A stretch of DNA of 38,948 bases from Methyloprofundus sp. (GTDB lineage Bacteria > Pseudomonadota > Gammaproteobacteria > Methylococcales > Methylomonadaceae). This document shows positions 15,481-24,612 of the stretch, one piece after another (the first letter of the stretch is position 1; each line of letters begins with the position of its first letter). Below the pieces are notes generated by a model. The model saw only the letters and a list, made by a program, of their open reading frames with translations. It was not told the DNA's origin and did not search any database. The stretch spans positions 1-38,948 of the forward strand of contig JACUUF010000025.1 in NCBI GenBank assembly GCA_014859465.1. The letters are read 5' to 3'. The translations under genes were made by a program, and so were the position numbers.

Positions 15481-16567
15481 AATTGTCAACATAGAAGTCA
15501 AAACAGATGTGGGTTCCTGTGATAGGGACCAACCCCCGATCTTCAGAAACATTGATGAGTTGTCCCTTCGAGTATTCCAAAGCCAATGAGAAAGTTAGCT
15601 GCCTAATAACAATGATAACTTTCTCTTTGCTAGCGTACTCTCGACTACTCTTAAAGCCTAGCCCCCGGCCTTTACCAAAGCGACTAACCTCACCAGATGT
15701 AAATGCTTTTTGAACGAGCGCAATGTCATTCTCAACAGTTTCCGCTGAAAACTGTGCGTACAACTTCGGATGTTCACTTTGTAACGTTGTTCTCAAGGTA
15801 GCGGCAATACCTAAACCAGAGTCGGATATGACTGTTTGAATATGCTTTGGTTTATTATACGGTCGATACACTTGCAGACCTGCTAGTCCAGGTATTTTGG
15901 ATTCACTGTGATCAGTAACGTTGCCTACAAGCTCTGAAAAAACAGTCTTAGCCGCTAAGAAATAGCTAGCTGAAGAATGCTCAACAAATCTGTCGCCCAA
16001 ACGAATTACAAGCTCCTTGTTTTGGGTTGGCTGTGCAATTTCTCCTAGTTCGACCAAGGTATCGCTATTATCCCGATAAGTTTTAGCAGCCGACAAAACG
16101 GGTCTATCAGGAAAGCAAGTTACTCTTCGATTAAGATAGTCAAAGAAGCCATTTCTGCTGAAGAAACTGTGTGTATTGGGACATGCTGTAGTATCTATCA
16201 CCACATCCTTCCCATTCGCAGTAAGCTGATTCGCGAGAGCAAGGAAACGGGCCAATGCTATAAGCAGAAACTTACAGTCGATACCGAATCTAAATGTTAT
16301 CTTGTTTGCACCTTTTTGGTACGAAAGCTTACCGATAGCATTTTCAAAGGCTTTTTCATCAATCCAACCTGTAGCGAAATCAATTTCCACATGCTGTGCC
16401 CGTATCAGGCACCATTCATGATTTAAGTTTTTCACAAACGTATCCTTATTTTTGTGAAGAAACGAGTTTACTTGGGACTTATCCAGACTCAATTCGTGAG
16501 CAATTTGACGTCCTTTCAATCCTGGTGACTCATCTAACAACTCTAAGATTTCCTTTAGCAAAATCAT
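15476..16567 (-). CDS. GHKL ATPase with N-terminal winged-helix domain
   Basis: A 363-aa protein. The N-terminus (residues 13-45, GLKGRQIAHELSLDKSQVNS) reads as a helix-turn-helix. The C-terminal half is a HATPase domain with N box SELVGNVTDH (Glu212, Asn216), G1 box DSGLGI (249-254) and G2 box GKGRGLGF (298-305). No phospho-acceptor His domain is present, so it resembles anti-sigma-type kinases more than sensor kinases. It is encoded 13 bp after hsdR and 22 bp before the STAS-like gene, its likely partner. GHKL/STAS pairs classically work as partner switches, where phosphorylation decides who binds whom. Here the output is probably the HTH on one or both proteins. Role in phage response is inferred from the location. 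Confidence 0.7.
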   Translation of the reverse strand: MILLKEILELLDESPGLKGRQIAHELSLDKSQVNSFLHKNKDTFVKNLNHEWCLIRAQHVEIDFATGWIDEKAFENAIGKLSYQKGANKITFRFGIDCKFLLIALARFLALANQLTANGKDVVIDTTACPNTHSFFSRNGFFDYLNRRVTCFPDRPVLSAAKTYRDNSDTLVELGEIAQPTQNKELVIRLGDRFVEHSSASYFLAAKTVFSELVGNVTDHSESKIPGLAGLQVYRPYNKPKHIQTVISDSGLGIAATLRTTLQSEHPKLYAQFSAETVENDIALVQKAFTSGEVSRFGKGRGLGFKSSREYASKEKVIIVIRQLTFSLALEYSKGQLINVSEDRGLVPITGTHICFDFYVDNF

Positions 16568-16580
16568 GCCTCCTTTCTAC

Positions 16581-19500
16581 CTACATACCAACCATACGCT
16601 GCATACTTTGCGTCCAGGACGTTTTGAATGCGGAATCGCCAGCGAACAACTTGTAAAGCTCAAGCTCATTTTTGCGACGTTCCAGCATGATCTCTTTGAG
16701 GATTTTCTCGAAGGCTAAGTCTCTGTTATGAGGATCTGGATTGTTTTTACACTTGCTTTCGAAGTCCGGATGACTGCGAACACTATCGGCAATGTTTACA
16801 AACTTAACCTTTTGCTCTTCTGGCGTGGCGCTCCACCCCTGAAACCAACGTTCATTGAAAGTGCGGATAATTTCATCCAGCGGATCGGTTTCAGCGTCGC
16901 CACCATGCCCGCCACGCGGGTTCCGGTTTTGCGGATCGAGCGCCGTTTCTTCATCACTGAGTGTAACGCTGTGGTTGAGCTTCACACGTTGCAAACCGTA
17001 TGAGCTCAGATCAACCGATTCGAGTAATTCGTCGATCGCATCGGCATCAGGGTCATCCACTTTCAATTTCGGTATTAAGAACTTCAAAAACCAAAACAGC
17101 TTTTCCCAACTCACCATTTCATAAGGCATGATGGCTGCCATTTGGCCGTAAATCTTCACAAACTGCTTGGCTTTGATCTTAAAATCTATTTTTCCGTCAT
17201 GTTCTAATTCAAGTTCGGCATCAAAACGGCTAGCGGCTTGGTCAATGATCGGGCTTAGCGTTTGCGCATCCTCGTTATCAAAATAACGCTTAACAAAGTC
17301 TTCAACCTCATACCACTCGTAAACACCCACCTCGTCCAGTGAATCTTTTAACTCATGCAGCACGTTAATATCCGTTGCCTGTGATAACGATGTCGCCGTA
17401 TAAAACGGATCGAAGGCCAGCTGTACGTCTTCTACCGAGTTGAAAAAATCCAACACAAACAAGTCTTCAGTTTTTTTGCCCAGCTTGGGCGCACTGCGAT
17501 TAAGGCGCGACAAAGCCTGCACACACAGTACGCCAGACAGTTTTTTATCAACATACATGGCGCATAACTTAGGTTGATCAAAGCCAGTCAGATACTTATT
17601 CGCCACCACCAACAAACGGTAATCATCCGTATCAAATTTATCTTTGGTGTCAGCTTCAGAAAAACCGTTCATATCCGCTTCCGTATACTCAATGCCGTCC
17701 ACCTCCTTGCTACCTGAAAATGCAATCAGCGCTTTAAACGGATTACCTTGCTCAGCCAGCATGCGCTGAATGGCTTTAAAATAGCGAATGGCGGTTTCAA
17801 TATTTTGAGTGATCACCATGCCTTTGCCCTTACCGCGCAATTTTTTCGCATTCACCACCTGAGGGATGAAATGCTCCAGCATGATCTCCGCTTTGGTATT
17901 AATAGTATGCTGGCTTCGCTCCACGTAAGCGCGGAGTTTTTTTTGCGCTTTTTTGGTATCAAACTCTGGGTTTTCAGCAATGGACTTTTCGATCTCGTAG
18001 TAACTTTTGTATGTGGTGTAATTCGCAAGAACATCCAGAATAAAGCCCTCCTCAATGGCCTGCTTCATGGAATACAAGTGAAACGGCTTGAAAGAGCCGT
18101 CTTCCTGGCGCTCTCCAAACTTTTCCAGCGTACTGTTCTTGGGTGTGGCGGTGAAGGCCAAATAAGACGCATTACCACGCATCTTGCGCGATTTCATGGC
18201 CTGTAAAATTTTATCTTGCGCGTCTTCGGCATCTTCAACGTCGGAGTGTCCCATGGCGCGGTTCATATTGTCGTGTGCCGAGCCAGACTGAGAGCTGTGT
18301 GCCTCATCGATAATCACCGCAAAGCGCTTGTCACTAAGATCAGCTATACCATCAATAATGAACGGAAATTTTTGGATGGTGGTAATGATGATTTTCTTGC
18401 CACTTTCCAATGCCGACTTGAGCTCTGATGACTTAAACGCTGGCGCAACGATGTTCTTAACTTCTGAAAATTCCTTGATGTTGTCGCGCAATTGTTTGTC
18501 CAGTAACCGGCGGTCCGTCACCACAATCACAGAATCAAACAAGGGCTGCTCTAAACTTCTGCCACCTGCTGCGCCCTGGCTTGCGGGATAGGTTTCAATC
18601 AATTGGTAAGCGGCCCAAGTGATTGAATTTGACTTTCCCGAACCCGCCGAATGCTGAATCAAATAGGTATTCCCCACGCCATGCTCGGAAGCATGCTTAA
18701 CCAGTTTCCGAACCACATCTAACTGATGGTAGCGAGGGAAAAATAAGGTACGCTTCGCCAATGGATCTTTGCTGCTGCCATCCAAGCGCACAAAGTGCTG
18801 GATGATATTGACCAAGCTCTCTTTAGTAAAAATCTCTTGCCATAGGTAAGCGGTTTTATGCCCCCCAATACCATTCAAAAAGTGATTAGGTGGATTGCCT
18901 TTGCCATGATTGTATCCCTTATTAAAGGGCAAAAAGAACGTGCTTTTACCTGTCAGCTTAGTGGTCATATACACTTCGTCAGTGTCTGCCGCCATGTGAA
19001 CCAAGCAACGACCAAAACTCAACAAAGGCTGAGTGGCATCACGGTCCTCTCGGTATTGCTTTTGTCCGTGGTAGCGAGCATTTTGACCGGTCCAAGCATT
19101 TTTTAATTCCAGCGTAATCAACGGAATGCCGTTGATAAACAACACCATGTCGATTTCTTGCATCGGATTGGCTTGCGAATAACGCACCTGTCGAGTGCAA
19201 CTGAACAAATTCTCTGCAAAGCGTTGCTGAACCGCTGAACTGCTGCTGGCCAGGGGCGCTGGATACAGAAGGTGAAAATGGGCATCGTCCACACTCAGTC
19301 CTTTTTTCAACAAATGCAGCACTCCGTGTTTCTTGATCAAGCGATCGTAGCGCTCAAGAATCTTGCGTTGCCAATCAACAGGATTGTTTTTTTGCAGTTT
19401 GGCGAGTTCTTGTTCTTGTGTATTGCTTAAAAAGCGCCAAAATAGCTCCGTATCAAGGGCATACAATTTGTTAAAATCGTTCACATGGCCTATCAAATAA

Positions 19501-19631
19501 CCACAATGACTCACGCCATAACTAGGCACTGCAACATCAGACAGGTTGCTGTTCTGCTCTTCCAGGCAAGTGCCTGTTAACGCCCGTTCAATCGCTGCTT
19601 CTAGTGCTTGTTCATTGGTTTGGCTGACCAT
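16581..19631 (-). CDS. hsdR: Type I restriction endonuclease subunit R
   Basis: A 1016-aa motor and nuclease subunit. The N-terminal PD-(D/E)XK nuclease has Asp161 and Glu175-Leu-Lys177 (LELKNAW). The SF2 translocase has Walker A AGSGKS (Lys333), DEAH box 442-445 and motif III FTATPKN. The C-terminal helical region for binding the methylase core follows. With HsdM and HsdS it pulls in unmethylated DNA and cuts at a distance. The 140 bp before the gene break the otherwise tight spacing of the operon and contain two 13-bp direct repeats, so hsdR may have its own promoter, a common way to delay restriction until methylation is in place. No truncation is seen. Confidence 0.95.
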   Translation of the reverse strand: MVSQTNEQALEAAIERALTGTCLEEQNSNLSDVAVPSYGVSHCGYLIGHVNDFNKLYALDTELFWRFLSNTQEQELAKLQKNNPVDWQRKILERYDRLIKKHGVLHLLKKGLSVDDAHFHLLYPAPLASSSSAVQQRFAENLFSCTRQVRYSQANPMQEIDMVLFINGIPLITLELKNAWTGQNARYHGQKQYREDRDATQPLLSFGRCLVHMAADTDEVYMTTKLTGKSTFFLPFNKGYNHGKGNPPNHFLNGIGGHKTAYLWQEIFTKESLVNIIQHFVRLDGSSKDPLAKRTLFFPRYHQLDVVRKLVKHASEHGVGNTYLIQHSAGSGKSNSITWAAYQLIETYPASQGAAGGRSLEQPLFDSVIVVTDRRLLDKQLRDNIKEFSEVKNIVAPAFKSSELKSALESGKKIIITTIQKFPFIIDGIADLSDKRFAVIIDEAHSSQSGSAHDNMNRAMGHSDVEDAEDAQDKILQAMKSRKMRGNASYLAFTATPKNSTLEKFGERQEDGSFKPFHLYSMKQAIEEGFILDVLANYTTYKSYYEIEKSIAENPEFDTKKAQKKLRAYVERSQHTINTKAEIMLEHFIPQVVNAKKLRGKGKGMVITQNIETAIRYFKAIQRMLAEQGNPFKALIAFSGSKEVDGIEYTEADMNGFSEADTKDKFDTDDYRLLVVANKYLTGFDQPKLCAMYVDKKLSGVLCVQALSRLNRSAPKLGKKTEDLFVLDFFNSVEDVQLAFDPFYTATSLSQATDINVLHELKDSLDEVGVYEWYEVEDFVKRYFDNEDAQTLSPIIDQAASRFDAELELEHDGKIDFKIKAKQFVKIYGQMAAIMPYEMVSWEKLFWFLKFLIPKLKVDDPDADAIDELLESVDLSSYGLQRVKLNHSVTLSDEETALDPQNRNPRGGHGGDAETDPLDEIIRTFNERWFQGWSATPEEQKVKFVNIADSVRSHPDFESKCKNNPDPHNRDLAFEKILKEIMLERRKNELELYKLFAGDSAFKTSWTQSMQRMVGM

Positions 19632-19673
19632 AAATTTCCTACCTGTTGATTTTTGATGACGCTATGCCAAGTG

Positions 19674-19752
19674 CTCAGTCAAATGAGCAACACCAACCAA
19701 CCCCTTGATTCTATTGGGTTTAAGGCGATACCCACGTCTCTCAGTCAAATGA
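19674..19752. repeat. Direct repeats CTCAGTCAAATGA before hsdR
   Basis: The 13-mer occurs at 19674-19686 and 19740-19752; a shorter TGTCAAATGA follows the second copy. The first copy is also part of a hairpin (GCTCA/TGAGC). They sit in the only sizeable gap inside the restriction operon and may bind a regulator of hsdR. Confidence 0.5.
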
Positions 19753-19770
19753 CTGTCAAATGAAACATCT

Positions 19771-21237
19771 TTACACCCAATAGGGTACATAGCGATACGC
19801 TTTTCTGTTGGCATTGGGGTCGTAGAGCCGAATAAGTTTTGCCTCAACCGCTTGCTTGATCACTCGGCTCGCCATGGCACTGTTACCCTCTTCGATACGA
19901 AAGCGCTCTCTAAGCGACGTATTATTCATAGGAACCCGATTCACGTACTTCAAACAACAATGCTGATAGCATGCCCTTACCCTATCTTCAGATTCCATAT
20001 CTTTAAAGTCTTTGTAAGTGAACAGCACCACGCGCGTATGCTGCTCGGTTTTTTCAAAGATAGGCGCCGGTAACTGATAAGCTTCAATCTGACTAATCAC
20101 CTTGTCTACACCGCTGCCCCGTTCTTCACAGACATTGATTCGCCGCATGAATGAAGCCAGCACCTCATTACGGCTTTGTGGCGGGCTATCTAAGAAGCGC
20201 TGCGTATCCACCAGCGGCACACCAGGATTGGTGATTTCTAAACGATTGTCGAACAACTCGATCATCGGGCCAGTACCCGATAGGCTAAAGTCCTGATGGA
20301 TAATGGCATTAGCAACCAGTTCACGAATCGCCAGCTCAGGGTACATGGGTACCTCTTTGCGAAACGCCTTACCAATTTCCTCATTAGACGGCAGCATGGT
20401 TTTCAGGTAATCAATAAGCCCTTCAAAACCAACGGCATAGCCTTTGTTACCTTCTATTTCGCGTATCGTTTCAACGCGACTGTTACCACGGTACAAGATT
20501 AACCGCACGGCCTTACGGCCAAGGTGTTGAAAACTCTGCAATTTCTTAGCGAATAAAATGGCGCCTAAGTTGGTGATGCCCCATTGCTCGCCTGGCATTG
20601 CCTTAATCAACTGATCCGCCTGCAATGCATTCAAAATGCCCGTGCGATTTTCTGGTAAAGGCATACCCGTCAATTCAAAGTAAGCGGGGTAGTCCAGCAG
20701 GGTCAATACCTCGCCGACACTCACATTTGCCGCCATTTGCCGCTCAAAGGGTGTTTTATCAAATACGCGCCACAGCGCCCGCTCTTTTTCGGGAAATTCT
20801 TTCAACTTCTTCTTATAAGAGCCTACACGGATGAACTCAACACCATCAAACTGCACCGGATTATGTGCAGCAGCTTGTATTTCCATAAGCACAACAGGCA
20901 GATCACCAATGGGGGTAAATTCGAAAAAACGAAAATGGATTTTTGGGGCTGTTTTTTGCAATAACCAGCTTTCGAGTTCCTGCTGTTTGTGACGGGCAAT
21001 AGAAGGCTTGAACGTGGTTCCAATTATGGCGTGCGACGCATCCTCCACTCCCCAAACCACATAAGCCGACTGCTTACCCAACAAGGCTGCCGAGTTGGCC
21101 AATGCTGAGATGTATTCGCCGATCATCACCGGATCATCATTGTTTTGCTTAAATTCGACCCACTCGGTTTCCTGTGGCAAGGAGCACAGCTCTTTCAGCA
21201 ATGACTGCAAATAGACCAAGCTACGATCAACGGTCAT
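19771..21237 (-). CDS. AlbA_2/schlafen-type ATP-binding protein
   Basis: A 488-aa protein of the family often annotated as an RNA-binding or RecG-like transcriptional regulator. The N-terminal AlbA_2 (Slfn) domain covers about residues 18-150 (ETEWVEFKQNNDDP, then VWGVEDASHAIIGT). A C-terminal HATPase_c_4 region carries IRELVANAIIHQDFS and FDNRLEITNPG, followed by NEVLASFMRR and ERGSGVDKVI. A short winged helix ends the protein. Such proteins recur inside type I restriction loci, where their role is unproven: RNA or nucleotide sensing has been proposed. Its start overlaps the preceding DUF262/DUF1524 gene by 11 bp, so it is co-translated with the operon. Confidence 0.85.
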   Translation of the reverse strand: MTVDRSLVYLQSLLKELCSLPQETEWVEFKQNNDDPVMIGEYISALANSAALLGKQSAYVVWGVEDASHAIIGTTFKPSIARHKQQELESWLLQKTAPKIHFRFFEFTPIGDLPVVLMEIQAAAHNPVQFDGVEFIRVGSYKKKLKEFPEKERALWRVFDKTPFERQMAANVSVGEVLTLLDYPAYFELTGMPLPENRTGILNALQADQLIKAMPGEQWGITNLGAILFAKKLQSFQHLGRKAVRLILYRGNSRVETIREIEGNKGYAVGFEGLIDYLKTMLPSNEEIGKAFRKEVPMYPELAIRELVANAIIHQDFSLSGTGPMIELFDNRLEITNPGVPLVDTQRFLDSPPQSRNEVLASFMRRINVCEERGSGVDKVISQIEAYQLPAPIFEKTEQHTRVVLFTYKDFKDMESEDRVRACYQHCCLKYVNRVPMNNTSLRERFRIEEGNSAMASRVIKQAVEAKLIRLYDPNANRKAYRYVPYWV

Positions 21238-23221
21238 GCGACGAGTCCTTCTTTAGGTAATGTTGTTGAAGAATACCCAGCATGTCGGTTTGGTGCGCCT
21301 GAATCCCTGTTACGCCCCAATGATTAGCCATCCGTTCGTATGTACTAAATAGGGCTTTCAGTTTTAGTGAGTCGTACTTGGGCTTGCTGTCAAAGTCGGC
21401 TTTTTTCTTTAGCACTGTCTGATTGCTGTAGGAAGAGTTTTCACCAGGACTCAACAACACCAGGTTACCAAAGGCATTCAAAGCGTTGTGATCCATCGTA
21501 TTTTTGTACTCCTCCTTTTGCGGATGCACATGCTCCACCGAATTTTTGGAGGTAATGCGGTAAGTTTTCAACTTCTCGTCTGTTTTATCTCCTTGTTTCC
21601 ACAGCAAGTACTCAAGCTTTTGAAACCAGTAATGTTCAAAACGGGTGCCCAATGGATCTGCAAAATAAGCTTGCTGCTCACTCCATTTGGCAACAGCAGG
21701 CAGTTGCTCTTGTGCTATCTTGAAGCTGGCTTCTTTTTGAGTTTCGCTGGTTAACGACAGTGAGTTATCCAATTGCTCAAGTGTTGCCAATACCTGTTCT
21801 TCATCCATATCAGGCTGTTCAATCAGGCGGCCTAGCAACGCTGTCAGCCAATAATGGGCAGAACGATCACCAGTAAAATTGCGCACTGCCTGCAACTGCA
21901 CCAGGTTGCTCAGCTCTTTGGCGGTGCGGTTAATGTAGTATTTTCCGCTCGATAGCGAGCGGCTGATGCTGGTTAAGCGTAAATGAGGGTCTTCACGGTC
22001 GTCGTGCTCAACCCATTTCACTACCCAGGTATCAAACTGATAACGCACCTGCCACAGCAGTTCGATAAAGGCTTTGATTTCGGCTTCATCCTGTTTGACC
22101 AGCACGTCAAAACACGCCAAAAGGTTACCCGCTTTAATTCGTGGTTCTAAATCAGCCATGCCGCTGCGGGCACAGAAAATTCTGAGGGTGTGAATTAGCA
22201 GTAATTCAAAGCTAATAATGGAACGGCAATACACGGTTTCTAAATCAATGTTCTCTGTGCCGTCAGGATGCGCTTGCTCCTGAACATTGTCTTGGGCATC
22301 TCCGGCATTCACCTCCGCCAACAGCATGGCAACCGATTTACCAATAGCCAGTTCGGCTCCTGGAACGCTTTCCACTGCAACAAACGCAGTACTGAACTGC
22401 TTCAAATCTTTATATTCAAGTGCATTCCAGTTTGCCTTATCAAACAATTGCCGCAGAGAGCGTTCGAAGTAGTTTTCCAGATGCTCACAAGCCTGCCATA
22501 TCTTGCTGTACAGTGCCTTGTCCGTGTTGATCTTCTTCAAAAGCCGGGCTTTTAGTAGATCTACCGGTTCTAACTGAATGCCAGCGGTGTTCATGCTGGA
22601 GAATAAGCGATTCAGATCCATTTCTACCGGCACGATATTGTTTACCCATACCACCTTGCTGTAAAGGTAGTCGGCAAAAGCCTCCAGATCGAAGCCATCA
22701 ACTCCACTCAATTTTTCAACTTGCTGCTTCAACACACTCAAATTAGCTGCCAGCGGGCGCAAGTACTCATCTCGTTTAACTTCCTCATCGCCCGGCCGTG
22801 GCAAGTCCTTCAGCCCCGCAAAGCTGCCGAGCAAGTGGCCGACCGAATCACGAATTTCAAAACCAAGGCGTGACTGATTGCCTAGCACCGACACCTCAGC
22901 CAGAGCACAGCGTATATTTGCGGCTTTAAAAGCAATAGACATAAGCATTAAGGTAGTAGTGCGCTGCTGACCATCAATCAACTCATACATAGGGTGTGTG
23001 GCCGTATCTCGCCGGGCAGAAAGCGCACTGCCAATAAAATACTCCCCCTCTTTGGAGTCGAACGAAGCTTTAATGTCCTCAAACAACTTCTCGGCATCTT
23101 CAGCTGTCCAAACATAAGGCCGTTGGTAGCTGGGGATAATAAAACTCAATTTACGTTCGTGTACTTGCTGTAAAGTCAGCAGTTCGGTATTTACTTGTTG
23201 CTGGGTTGCGATTGTATTCAT
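21227..23221 (-). CDS. DUF262/DUF1524 protein, GmrSD-like nuclease
   Basis: A 664-aa protein. The N-terminal DUF262 domain has IPSYQRPYVW (about 29-38) and LIDGQQRTTTL (about 81-91, with Asp83-Arg87), a nucleotide-binding, ParB-like site. The C-terminal DUF1524 HNH nuclease has VEHVHPQ (His564, His566), then FGNLVLLSPGENSSYSNQ. Both domains in one chain match the GmrSD type IV restriction arrangement, which cuts modified phage DNA under nucleotide control. It overlaps the upstream DUF262 gene (ATGA) and the downstream AlbA gene. Whether it acts as a separate anti-phage layer or modulates the type I enzyme cannot be told from sequence. Confidence 0.85.
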   Translation of the reverse strand: MNTIATQQQVNTELLTLQQVHERKLSFIIPSYQRPYVWTAEDAEKLFEDIKASFDSKEGEYFIGSALSARRDTATHPMYELIDGQQRTTTLMLMSIAFKAANIRCALAEVSVLGNQSRLGFEIRDSVGHLLGSFAGLKDLPRPGDEEVKRDEYLRPLAANLSVLKQQVEKLSGVDGFDLEAFADYLYSKVVWVNNIVPVEMDLNRLFSSMNTAGIQLEPVDLLKARLLKKINTDKALYSKIWQACEHLENYFERSLRQLFDKANWNALEYKDLKQFSTAFVAVESVPGAELAIGKSVAMLLAEVNAGDAQDNVQEQAHPDGTENIDLETVYCRSIISFELLLIHTLRIFCARSGMADLEPRIKAGNLLACFDVLVKQDEAEIKAFIELLWQVRYQFDTWVVKWVEHDDREDPHLRLTSISRSLSSGKYYINRTAKELSNLVQLQAVRNFTGDRSAHYWLTALLGRLIEQPDMDEEQVLATLEQLDNSLSLTSETQKEASFKIAQEQLPAVAKWSEQQAYFADPLGTRFEHYWFQKLEYLLWKQGDKTDEKLKTYRITSKNSVEHVHPQKEEYKNTMDHNALNAFGNLVLLSPGENSSYSNQTVLKKKADFDSKPKYDSLKLKALFSTYERMANHWGVTGIQAHQTDMLGILQQHYLKKDSSHDR

Positions 23222-24612
23222 TGTAGGCCTCCAGCCACTTTGAGCGTTAACGCCTTGGCGAAGCCTTGCTTGTAATCTTCCGAAGCTAGATTAAGTCCAA
23301 AGAATTCGTTGACCTTACCCATATAGCGTTTTTTCACGCTCCTTATATCTGGCTCCAAATTATTACCGTCCACGGTGAGCTTGAATCCATCCAGATAGGC
23401 GAAGCACTGTTCGGGCGTGTAGCTAAGGGCTACCCAGTCCAGAACTGGTGTCTCCCTGACAAAGGCATAAATCGAGTTTTCACGCACGGCCTTCTGGTTG
23501 CTCACTCGGCGAGAATACACCACGCGGAACAGTTTTTTGGCCGCTGTTTCTAACTGGTACTCCCCAAACTGGCTGATGTATTGCAGTAAACAAGCCTTAT
23601 ACAAACCCTCGAGATAACCGCAGCCTTCCAGCCCTTTCAGCCAAGCAATGAAGGATTGAAAGCCCGGTAAATGGGGTAAATCGGGCTTGTCCCAATAATG
23701 CTGGTACAGGCCCTGGAAATAGCTCAAATAGCGAATGCTGTTCACACCTGCGTTTAGTGGTTGGCGTAGCTCATAACCCTGCTGGTGCAAATGTTGGCTG
23801 ACCTCGCCCGCCAAGCCCACTTGGCGATGCACGCGACCAAACGAAACATCTGCACCTTTGCCTGTTTGTTGCGCCAGCTCGGACACAATGGTGTCGCGAA
23901 CCAGTTTATTTTGTTGGTGTGAAGGCAATTCACGCATGTTGATCCGCTGCCAATAACGGCCTTTTAACAGTGCGCTAACGGTATCATCCAGCTTGCCCAA
24001 TGATTCCCATTGTTTGGCAAAGGTTTTTTGGTGCAGGGTGTCTATAGCACGCAGGTGATGTGCCTTTATAATATCTGGGCCACCCAGCCTAACACCTCCG
24101 GTATTCTGCGTTTCAAAGAAACGGTAAGCGTCGTCTTCCGTTTGGGTGATTACCAGGGTGAACTGAAGCTTTTGGAAATCCAATAGCGTTTGCAAATACT
24201 CGGGTTGAGCACTGAAAGTATCTTGTAGCCACTTCAGGTTGTGCTTGATCTGCTGCTGGCTGATTGGGTGTTCGTATTCCAGCGTGCTGACCAAAGGGTG
24301 ACTGTCGTCCCGGTGCAGCAGGCAAGCGATCAGCGCCAAGGTCGTTACCCGTTGCTGGCCATCAATAATATTCAATTTCCCGTTTGCCTGATGCAGAATT
24401 AAACTACCAAGGTAAAAAGGCAGCTCAGGTGTGTGTGCATTGTGAGCGGTAATATCCCCCAGTAATTGCGCCAGTTGCTGATCTTGCCAACGATAAGGCC
24501 GTTGATACTCAGGGATGGTTAGTGTTCCGCTTACAGGCTGACCATTGCTCGTCAGAGGCAACTGGCCTTGCAATAGGTTTGCAGCAGAGCAGGTTAAAAC
24601 GGTGACCGTCAT
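23218..24612 (-). CDS. DUF262 protein without the HNH domain
   Basis: A 464-aa protein starting at the ATG at 24612, which overlaps the upstream stop (ATGA) and follows AAGGA. The N-terminal DUF262 domain shows IPEYQRPYRW (33-42) and IIDGQQRVTTL (82-92). In contrast to its neighbour, the C-terminus shows no DUF1524 HNH motif, so it probably lacks its own nuclease. Tandem DUF262 genes, one with and one without HNH, suggest a heteromeric complex with the 664-aa protein. An upstream in-frame start at 24702 would lie within the previous gene and is less likely. Confidence 0.8.
   Translation of the reverse strand: MTVTVLTCSAANLLQGQLPLTSNGQPVSGTLTIPEYQRPYRWQDQQLAQLLGDITAHNAHTPELPFYLGSLILHQANGKLNIIDGQQRVTTLALIACLLHRDDSHPLVSTLEYEHPISQQQIKHNLKWLQDTFSAQPEYLQTLLDFQKLQFTLVITQTEDDAYRFFETQNTGGVRLGGPDIIKAHHLRAIDTLHQKTFAKQWESLGKLDDTVSALLKGRYWQRINMRELPSHQQNKLVRDTIVSELAQQTGKGADVSFGRVHRQVGLAGEVSQHLHQQGYELRQPLNAGVNSIRYLSYFQGLYQHYWDKPDLPHLPGFQSFIAWLKGLEGCGYLEGLYKACLLQYISQFGEYQLETAAKKLFRVVYSRRVSNQKAVRENSIYAFVRETPVLDWVALSYTPEQCFAYLDGFKLTVDGNNLEPDIRSVKKRYMGKVNEFFGLNLASEDYKQGFAKALTLKVAGGLQ

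Noticed and set aside
17748..18206. 152-aa ORF on the plus strand
   Set aside because: Antisense to the helicase part of hsdR; no ribosome site and no recognisable motifs.
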